Positions 36,901-48,143 of a stretch of DNA of 64,000 nucleotides are shown here, piece after piece (the stretch's first letter is position 1; each line of letters starts with the position of its first letter). Source of the DNA: Platerodrilus igneus. Taxonomy: Eukaryota; Arthropoda; Insecta; Coleoptera; Lycidae. Under the pieces are notes generated by a model. That model was not told the origin of the DNA and did no database searches. It saw nothing but the letters and a program-made list of their open reading frames with translations. The position numbers and the translations under genes are program-made. The stretch lies in assembly GCA_036346225.1 (NCBI GenBank), contig JARFIW010001469.1, positions 14,168,001 to 14,232,000 of the forward strand, read 5' to 3'.

Positions 36901-38398
36901 ATGTTTGTCCAATATACAGGCCATTACAATCTAAACAATTAATTTGTTACACAATATTTTTTTGAAATAGTTCGGGTTTTGTCTTTTAATTTTGAATAGA
37001 GATTGTTGACTGTTAAAATATTTTTCTGTGCATACTTAAAATTATAATTTTTAAATACTTTAATCAGCTTATGAGTTAATTCATTGTCTACATTTGGTAT
37101 TGTTTTTTATATTTCTAAATTTTTGCTGTTGTTACTACTTGTGTTATTTTTGTTTATATTACTGTTACTGTTGTTTGTGTTTTTATATTCTTCAGAGGTA
37201 TATAGTAATTTTGTTATTAGAGGAGTGGGATAGTTGTTGTTTTTTAAAATGTTTGAAAGTTTTTTTATATTTTCATTGTAGAATGTTGGATGACATATTC
37301 TTTTAATTCGATTTTTTAATCCTAAAATAAAATTTATTTTTGTTTTGAAAGGGTGATACGAATGGTAATTTAAATATCTGTTGGAGTGACTTTGTTTTTG
37401 ATACCAATCTAAAACTATTTTATTTTCATCGTTTCGAATTAATAAAGTGTCCAAGAAAGGTACCGATTTATTGGATTCTGTTTCTATTGTAAATTGGATA
37501 TGACTATTATAGCTATTAAAAATATTAAGGGTTTCAATTATTTTATTTTCTGGGATAGCCGTAATTAAATCATCAACAAATTTCTTTAAAAATGGAAGGT
37601 TAAACGGAAGTTGTGGAATAACACTATTTAATAATTCATCCATAACTATTTGTGCTATAATGGGACTAAGAATTGATCCCATTCGACATCCAAAAATTTG
37701 TAAATAAAATTTGTTATTAAAGGAAAAACAACTGTTATCAAAAAAAAATTCAATGACTTATAAAAATATAGTTTTTGAAAATTTACAATTTGGTTCAATT
37801 GCATTCCAAAATTTACTGATGTTGTTAATAACCACGTCTTTAGGGATATTTGTAAAGAGAGTTACAACGTCTAAACTTACTAATACATAACTTTTTGGTA
37901 ATTGAAAATTGTTTAGTTGTTCTGAAAATTTAAAAGAATCTGTTATATTATGATTCTTTTTAGGGATAGATTTTGTTAGAATTTCAGAAATGAATTTTGA
38001 AAGCTTTTCAGTTGCTGCATTGTTTGTAGCAACAATGGGACGGAGTGGATAATTGTCTTTATGTATTTTTGACATAATTTTTAATTTTTATTTTTACATT
38101 CCTTCTTATACAAATTATATATCCTTCCTACATTTAAAAGTTAAAAACTAAAAAAGTTATGTTTAATACTTAATTTCGATGTTAATTTTTAGAACAACTC
38201 ATCTTGTAAGTTGCATTTAATATTTGTATAATTTAACCTAGTTGTTTGTAACATTTTTAGAAGCCTGTGAACAAGGATTAAATACATCCGAAAATTTAGG
38301 CATTATAAAAAAGTTTTCTTTTCACCAGCTAACCTCAAACCCATTAAAAACATTCAATATTACTAGAAGGTCCTTATCATTAAAATATCTACATATAA

Positions 38399-38456
<58 letters not shown>

Positions 38457-38633
38457 TTGTTTTTATTGCGGGTTTTAGGTCTGCTGGTAAGTAGGTATAT
38501 AAACTCTTTCTTTAACTGCCTAAATTTTCGGATTTATTTTTGAATCCTTGAGTTTATATACCTACTTACCAGCAGACCTGAAACCCGCAATAAAAACAAT
38601 TCATATGATTATAGCAAGGTCGTTACTATAAAA

Positions 38634-38680
<47 letters not shown>

Positions 38681-41600
38681 ATATATTGCTATGACAACAG
38701 AGTAGTTTAGGGGTAGGGTTAGTCATGGGGGTCGTAGAATAAATATAAACAACTTCCACTTTAAGAAAAGCACATAATTCCAGAAATCATAAGAGTAAAA
38801 CGGTCACTCTACATACTGTTAATTGAGAGGACACTGTATATAAAATATACGGGATTAAATGCATGAGAACATAAAGATGTCTATGTGTAGTTTACAAGTA
38901 AAGATAAGATTTTAAAACGCAACAAATTGCATCAAAATTAAATAAATCACCGGGAAGCATAGATAAGTTGGCATAGCAAATATTGCGTCGAGAATATCAT
39001 CGTACACAAACATCCGAATACGTGAGTTAATTAAAGTCAAAAGTTGGAAATTCTCAAATGATACCAAGATATGCAGGATGCATACGTGACAGACAAAGCA
39101 GGCGTTGAAAGATTTAAACTAAATAATTGGTGAAAAATACAAGGTATGCGAAATAAGGTAGAAGTATCGCTCTATAACGTCAACAAGCCAATGAAATCAA
39201 TTGGAGGTAGGGCTTATATATACGATAGTGACGAAGCAACAGGTGAGTCTATATTCGAACTGAGCAAGGACTATGTTCGAAAGTGTTAAATGCTTACGTA
39301 ACCAGTGAAGAATAAAACAAAATAAATCAGAATTAAAAGTGCGAGAATTAGTGCAACAAAAATCAGCCGATCTATAAATAGACGGCTCTTAATTCCGACA
39401 TGTAATTCGGATTTTAATTCTGACATGTAATTTGGATTGTAATTCCTACATGTAATTTGGATTTTAATTCAGACATGTAATTGGGATTTTAATTTTGACT
39501 CAATCTTGGATTTTAACTTCGACTTTAATTTGGGCTGTAATTTGAACATACTCTAATTTTAAAGATAATTCAAAATGAACGTATTCTAATTTGGACATAT
39601 TCCGACTTGGTACGATTTTAATTGTAAGCGATTTAAGGGAGGCGATGCTTATATGGGGCCGGCACATCAATAAGCAAACCGAACACAGAAAGGGAATGCC
39701 GATCAAAGACTAGGATGGAACTACAGAACCCGTTCCAGGTTAGCAATCTTAATACACTTTATTATTGAAAACTGTTTTGATTTAATATTTGTCACGTTGT
39801 ATATTTGTAAAGAGTCATCAAAAAAGGTGACTTATAGATATATGAAAATGGAATAGGTATCTTGGAACGTTTGAAGGTCCCTGAATAAATTAAAAAATAT
39901 TTTTGCTGGTTTTCAGAAAAACACAAATTAGGTATTTGTAAATATTCTGTACAAAAAGGGAAAATTTTGAGAGTTGTAAATATTATCAATTATTATATCG
40001 TGTTTTATAGAACTGCTTTATTTGATTCATTAAGATCTTTTCAGTAAGTTAGTCGGGAAAAAATTCTAATTTAACATTTCATAACATTGGGGCTTAAAAT
40101 AATGATAGGGCATAACACAGCAATTTTATAAATACTCCCTGTATGTTTGTTGTGGTTTGTTTAGCATTCTGCTTAATCTTCTTTGGGAATTAAACCACTC
40201 AGAGTTTTTAAAATTATCTTTATTTACGTTTCGATCCATGACCTAGGATCGTTGTCAAAATAATTATTTTGACAACGATCCTAAGTCATGGATCGAAACT
40301 TAAATAAAGATCATTTTAAAAACTATTAGTGGTTTAATTCTCAAAGAAGATTAAGAAGAACAGCAATTTTATGGTACGCCCAATCGTGGGGCTAAAATCA
40401 TAGCAATTTTATAACGGCCCAATATTGGGGTTCTATTGCTCAGTAAAAATCACAGCATTTTATGGCGCCCAACGTGGGGCGAATATCACAGAATTTTATG
40501 ACTACCCAAATCGTGGGGGCACGAACACCACAAAAAGAAATTAAAAAATTAAATATCGTAGGAGGAAGAAATTTAGAAATTAAAAATTTGTAGAGACACG
40601 AATAAAATTTAACTTAAAAAAGCGTAAGGGTTTGGAAATTTAAAATCTGCAAGGAATTTTGAAATATTAAAAATTTTAAAAAATTAAATAAAATGGATAA
40701 ACGAGTAAAGGAAACCAGACAAGCATTAAGAAACCAAGGGGTAGAAATAGGGTCCCAAGAAGGCGTAATTTTACAGGATGTATCTATGGAAATGCAAGGA
40801 CAACAATTGACGCGAAGTCAAAGTGAAGAACAACAGCTATCGCAACAATCGGAAAGGATGTCAATTTTATTAGCCCTAACTAAAAAAATGGACAAAAACG
40901 AAGAAACATGAAAAATATCACGATGCAGATTAAGGAAAATGGAGAAAAGCTCTTTGCCGAAATAAAACTTATAAGCAACGGATTAAAAGAAATGAATCAA
41001 ACAATCGCGGAAATGCAGGTACAATCTGAAAATAAATTTATTAGAATGATGGACGATGTGGACAAAGTTAGGGACGAGGTTTGGAAAGTTAAATTAGATC
41101 AGGAAACGTGTGAAAAGGAAACTAATGATGGGATTACAGATTTAGGTAAAAAGATGCGCGAAATTCATGGAAATTGTGAAATAGGACTTAATGATGTAAA
41201 TATAGATTTAGGTAATTTAAAATCAGAATTTGAAAATGCTGGTTGGAATCAGGGGCAATACACTAAGACAAATAGTCCGGAAATATCAGTTGAGCAATAT
41301 TCCAAATTTTACGGAGATAATAAGGTGAATCTGAAAATATTTTTGAACAATATAAGAAAATTAATACAGAGATTAACGGATAAAAAATACAATTTAAATT
41401 TCGTTAGGTCAATGCTGAAAGGAAGCGCGGAAATATGGTTTGACTTGATAGAAAATGAGATTTGAAAGTAGATTTTTAAGAAAATTTTGGAGGGGACAAT
41501 CGACAATACAAGGCGCGAGATAATTTAATTACAGGAAAATATAATCAGAACTTAGGGATGACACGAGAGCTATACGCCATACAAAAATTCAATATAGCGA

Positions 41601-44600
41601 AGCAATTAGATCCTCCGATGGAAGAAACACAAACCATAAAGTACTTAGCGGGACATTTTGGAAAAGAGATAAGACATTATGTGATGATTCAAAATATTGT
41701 ATATAGGGAGATTTTCCTAGAATATCTGCAATGTTGTGATGAGTTAGGACAGGGTCGTGTGGCGGAAGGTAGGACGATACAAAGACAACAACAAAAACAT
41801 AGTTAGAATGCAAAGAAGCACAGAAAATAATAGATCGAATAATAGAGGAAATTATAGGGGAAATTTTTATAAAAATAATTACAATAACTGCAGCGATAAT
41901 AATTTTAGAACTAATTGGAACACAAGAGACACGCCAAGAAGAAAAACAGAGCAAACGAACAACAACAGGAACATAAATCAGTGTACGCCACAAGCACGAC
42001 ATCGGGAACAATCAGCACAACCAATAAAAACGAACCGTACCTATGCAGAAGTTATGAATCAGGCAAGACCATCTACGTCGAATCAGGATTTTTGAATGAG
42101 GACAAACCAAATAAGTCCTTAAAAATTAATGGTTATGAACACCAGCGCGAATATATAAAATGTCAAATGGAAAAGAATGTGAATAAAAACTCATTACCAA
42201 TAATTAAATTGAAAATTGGAAATAGTAGAGGTGGAACACTCATTGATACGGGAGGTCGTTAGTGTCTGAAGATTTTGTTAAACGGGAATAGTTAATGGGG
42301 AGAATGATACCTATTAGAAGGTTTAATTTAATAGCACCGAATAGCAAAAGATTTGCAAGTGTGAATAAGATAATAATTCTGGAATGTGAAGTGGGTAAGA
42401 TGAAGTTTGAGAATGAATTTATAATAGTGCCAGGGTTAAGAGTAGATGTAATATTTGGTATGGACATAATTGATAAGTTCGGATTAAAATAAATGCCGAA
42501 GGAAAGGTAATAGATGTAAAAGGGGAATATATAAAATGGGATAATGAGGAAAGTATTGAGGTCGAAGGAGACTGCTTAAATATTAATCAATTTGATGGTG
42601 AAGTTGATGTAAAGGGGGATATTGATGATGAAATAAAATGTCCAGAAGAAATGAAAGATAGGGCGAAGGCATTATTAATGAAGAATTTAGAATTAATAGG
42701 ATCAGAATCCAGAATTGCAACGGGGTATGTGCATAAATTAGAAGTCGTAAACATGGAGCCGTTTAACACGAAGCCATATCCTATTCCAGCAGCGTATAAA
42801 GATAGAGTGAGGGTGGAGATAGATCAGATGTTAACCCTTACCTACAGACGTACATACAACGTCACGCCGACACAGACGTGTGGTCAGAATGACACCTTTT
42901 TTCAAAAATGCAAAATAACATCAAAAATCTAAATATTTCCAACTGTGACAATATAATAATATTATTTGAGCCCTAAATGTTTAGGCCCGCACGTTTAAAC
43001 AAATTTATAATAAATTAAGATGTACTTTTACAAGCAGATTTATTTGGAATACATCTTTTACATTATTTTTGACATACTATTGCCTTATGGAACGTACAGA
43101 GAAAAACTATAAAAAATATTATTATATTGTAACTAAATAGGTAAATATAAACCTAAATAAACATAAAGAACAGGTATTACTTTAAAAACAACTTATAATG
43201 TAAAAAACTGCAACCGTTTTTTTGACATGTTTCTCAAGCAGCACAGTCTATACACACTCTCTTTGTACATTCCATACAAATGGGAATCTTACATATAATG
43301 CAAAAATGGGATGTCTTTCTTCTTTTACTCGCACGGCACCTTCTGCACGCTTTTCTGACTTCAAATTTTTCTTCTTCGCCAGCATTATAGTCTTCTTTTA
43401 TTTGCAACACTCTCCTAATACACGCCCTGACTTCACGTGCTATGCGAATATTCTGTAATCTGCGTTCCATTTCAGGTTTAATCAATTGCATTGTTTATTG
43501 TTTAACAAAATTATATCTGGTCAGCTTCGGATTATCTCTGTATGACTGATGAAGTAAATAAGAATTTACAGAAGAAATGTCCACCATTCTGAAAAAGATA
43601 GCCATAGGCCATCGCCTTGTCCTTCGACCCGATGAATAAATACTACATTTTTCATCAAGACTATCCACACTTCCTTTTGTATTATTGTAATAGGAAATTA
43701 TTTCTGGTTTACCATTGTCAGTGCCTTCTTTGTGGTGAACAGAAGAAACTAGTATGACAGCTTTATTTTTTTTTGTCACATAAGATAACATTGTTGCTCT
43801 ATTGGTATATCCATATAAAGATGAACCTACATCCCTTGTTCGTTTTGGAAGAAACTCTGGAGGAATCTCTTTCTTGTTTTTTTCGGAGTCCCTACATAAG
43901 TGAGTTTTACTTTCTTTAATGCATCTATCAACTCTATGGAAGAAAACCAATTATCGGCCGTTATGTTTCGATTTGAGCCGATAATTGGTTCCACGAGCCT
44001 AAGTACAGATTGGGTTGGCTTAGAGTACTTCTTCAGATCGTCTGATAAATCATGCCCATCCGAATCTTTGCCACTATATATATAGGCGTTTAGTAGATAT
44101 CCAGTTCTTGCATCCGTTAGAGCTATTATTTTTAATCCATACTTGCAGGGTTTTTGAGGCATGTACATTTTGAATTTTGAACGGCCCCTAAATAAAACCA
44201 ACATCTCGTCCACACATGCACAAAAACCTATTGTGTAAACGTTTTGACAATTACGAATAAAGGCATTAAAAATTTCTGAAATTGGGGCAAGAATATCTCG
44301 ATTTCTACGTTCAACTCTGGTATCGGGATCGTCAAATCTTAGAGCTGAAAGAATGACTGCAAATCGGTTGGCATTTGTAACGCATCTGAATATGTCACGA
44401 CCTGATCCATCAATAGCGAATAGAGACCGTATATCTTCATGATTAGACTTGAAGACTGAAGTAAACAAAAGCAAACCGATGGAAGACCTAAGCTCTATGA
44501 CATCCAAATCACGAAGATCACTTCCAGTTTCATTTTTATATTTCAATCTTATTCTAGCCATGCATGTATTTGTCCACTGAAGAATGACGCCCATTATCTC

Positions 44601-45757
44601 ATCATCGAAGAGAGTATTCCACACATTTTCTGGCTCTTCTTTTTTAACAGCACGATTTTTCAACCCTGGACATTTTATGACAATATTATGATTCAAGGTA
44701 CGCGTGTTTTTACTGCATGGAGATACTTTAGACCATTTGTAGCAATTTTTACCATAGAAACAATTTGTGCTAGGAGAAGATTCTGGTTCTTCAAGCTGTA
44801 GTTCTTCATCTTCAGTTGTATCAGGCTTTAAATCTTCATCTGCTTCTATTTCAGATTCGGTGTCATGATCGCTTGGGACAAAATCAGCATCCGATTTCTA
44901 CGTCGCTTTCGCCAGAACTAACTTCTTCTAACCATTTTAGCAATGTTTCGTCGTAATCTTTATCTCCATACCTTACCCTCTTTGAGGGCCCAGGCACTTG
45001 GTCCTTATTCATTGTTTCAACCTAGATAACACATGCAAATCAATTTTGTTAAAACAAGAATTATCACTTATGTACAGACTTGACTTCTTTTTGACCCCAA
45101 CGAATTTTTAACACGTAATAAACAAATAACTAGTCACAAGAACAACACACTACTTTGGCAGACGAGTTTATACTGAGAGCCGAAAAGGTACTGCAGCGTA
45201 CAGGCGAGTAACTAACAGGAGTGGGGAGAAATCAGAAATTGACAACCTGGACGGAGTCAATTTGACTCCTCGTCTGTGGTTAAGAGTTAAGTGAGGGTAT
45301 CATTCATCTGATTTTTATTTCTCGTAACGCTCAAACGCTACAAATGTCCTCCATGTACTTAGCTATTACGGTTACGTACTGTTTAACATTATGGATAAAC
45401 TCAAGAGTTATCACTTTTTGTGCTGTTAATCCTGGTTTTTGTAACGTATAATCTTCTGGCAATATATTCAAATAATCAAATTTCATTAGTAATATATATA
45501 TATATATATATATATACAGGGTGTCCACATCCTCCGTGAAAGCATCAAAAGAGCTTTTAGAATATGGTATCAAATCTAGGGTATTTCATTTAAAAAAACA
45601 TAAATTTGGGTTGGAAACCATATTGGCACACCCTGTATATAGGTGAAAATATTTTTAGATTGTGCGGCCTAGCCGTGGCTATCGTATAAAAAAACCCGGA
45701 AGTTGATATCTTAAATAACATAAAAGTTATAGAACTTTCACGGAGGATGTGGACACC

Positions 45758-45793
<36 letters not shown>

Positions 45794-48107
45794 CTAATGA
45801 AATTTGATTATTTGAATATATTGCCAGAAGATTATACGTTACAAAAAACCAGCGCGATGTGCTTGTTTTTTCCTTTTATTGTACAAGGTGAAGCAAAACG
45901 CAAAATAAACAAAAAGTCAATTTTTTTAAATGGCACCCGCCATATTGGATTTTGCCATTGAATAGCGTTTTTGTGAAGCTTTCTATTGACATATAATGTT
46001 TTATAGGTTACATGAAAAAAAATTCTGAAAAATTGAGAAAACATGTTTTTTATGCAGTTTTGGGACTAGAGAGAACTAAGTAGGCTACTAGCATCAAATC
46101 TGACATATCTTGTCAATATTAATTATCTTAAAAATTTTCCGTTTAATTTGTTGATGTCACAATGAATTTCACACGTCAAGAATTAATTAATATGATATAC
46201 TCTATTGAAGAAGCTGATCGAAACCCTTTATTGGCAATAAAATTGATTACCTTTTGCATTAGTATGCAACGCCACAATAATAGTATATGTGTTAAACAAG
46301 AAGACGCAGCGCGCGTCACGAATAAGTGGAATCAGATAACAAGATAATAAAGCTCTACAAATTTGAACGCTAATGAGAATTTCCAAGAAATTAAGTAAGA
46401 TAGGCGTTTATTATTTAGAATAAAATTGCGCTAATTCTACAACATTCTGAAAACATATAAAATCGCGTACATAAGAAAGCGTTTATTAAAAACCGGGATT
46501 CGTTCATTAGATTCATTCAGTCGATTCATTTGATTCTTAAATGCGATCGCGAAATGTTATTTTAAGTCGCGAGCTGTTGCTTTGCGAAGATAATATTTGA
46601 AATATGCAGTAAGTATACCTTAATTTAATAATTATTACGTTGGTACAATAAATATGAAGTGATGTTTTAAATGCAAATGACATTAAAAAATGGAATTTAT
46701 TAATTACAATCAAGAGGGAAAATTCTTCAATATAATACTATTTTAAAGATTGTATTAAAAGGAAGATTTAACCAAAAATGTACTAACATCAAATCTGACA
46801 TATCTTGGTTACCAATAACACCTCCTCATGCATTAAGGGACCATTGATGTCGATGATCAACAGTTCTTAAGCAATGTGGATTATCGGTTGCATAGTAATG
46901 CATATTATGCCTATTGACTGATTCGTTGCTTTTGAACGATGCCTCGTCAGTGAACAAAATGTTCGAAATGTAATAATTTTCGGCAAACACACCGCTCATT
47001 CTACTTGAAAATTGTATGCGATTCTCAAAATCATCTCCATATAGTTCTTGATGAAGTTCAATGTGATAAGGGTGGAATGGATGTTTCAATATTATATTGT
47101 TTACTTTGATTTTTGAAATATCAGTTACTAGAGCGATTTCTCTGGTGCTCAGATTCCGATTTTCTTCTATTATCAGCAAAACTTCTAATTCGGATTCGTC
47201 GTCAATTCGTTTTGCTATTATTTCACACTTAGAATATGCAACGTTTCCAGTAGCTTCATATCTGTCTCGCAGCTTTTCAAAGATTACAGTGCGTGGCGTT
47301 CTCAAGTTTGAATATTTTTTATGATAGATTCAACTTGCCAATAAAGGGTTTTGATCAGCTTCTCCAATACAGTATATCATATTAATTAATTCTTGACGTG
47401 TGAAATTCATTGTGACATCAACAAATTAAACGGAAAATTTTTAAGATAATTAATATTGACAAGATATGTCAGATTTGGTGCTAGGGGCCTAGTTTTCTCT
47501 AGTCCCAAAACTGCGTAAAAAACACGTTTTCTCAATTTTTCAGAATTTTTTCTGATGTAACCTATAAAACATTATATGTCAATAGAAAGTTCCACAAAAA
47601 CGCTATTCAATGGCAAAATCCAATATGACGGATGCCATTTAAAAAAATTGACTTTTTGTTCATTTTGCGTTTTGCTTCACTTTGTACAATAAAAGGAAAA
47701 AACAAACACAACGCGCTATCGATAATAATACAACAGGATATGAAAAATTATGTCGTGAAAGAATCAACCCTCCAAGTTCAGTAAGAAAACTTCTGCAATT
47801 TTTCAAAGTTGACATGATTTTGACATAAAATGACTCATAAAAAGCAAACCGTCCATTGTAGACCTATAGTACCTCTATATAATTTTGATGAGCATCAAAA
47901 GAGCTTTTAGAATATGGTATCAAATCTAGGGTGTTTTATTTAAAAAAACATAACTTTGGGTTGGAAACCATATTGGCACACCCTGTATATAGGTGAAAAT
48001 ATCTTCAAATTGTGCAGCTTAGCCGTGGCTATCGTTTAAAAAAAACCGGAAGTTGATATCTTGAATAACATAAAAGTTATGGAAGTTTCACGGAGGACGT
48101 GGACAAC

Positions 48108-48143
<36 letters not shown>

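Larger units (their letters stand above)
36147..38361 (-). mobile_element. Penelope-like element with inverted terminal repeats
   Basis: Inverted arms of about 280-290 bp (36147-36435 and 38083-38361) flank minus-strand coding sequence. The arms pair TATTGAATGTTTTTAATGGG with its complement, and both carry a run like TTTAGTTTTTTACTTTTAAATG. Inside is an RT followed by a GIY-YIG endonuclease, the hallmark order of Penelope elements, whose terminal repeats may be direct or inverted. It inserted beside the (TA)-rich end of an LTR-like block. Confidence 0.85.
38686..45316 (+). mobile_element. Ty3/gypsy retrotransposon, 3'-truncated, split by piggyBac
   Basis: Order: LTR-like block (38686-about 40130), leader with PBS-like array and a perfect tRNA-Lys PBS, gag (40693-41800), protease (about 42190-42490), start of RT (42651-42834), piggyBac insertion, and a few more RT codons to 45316. 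Beyond that point another sequence replaces the rest of RT, RNase H and integrase. Gag and pol contain several frameshifts and stops. The 5' LTR-like block is the best evidence that the similar blocks across the window belong to this family or close relatives. Confidence 0.75.
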
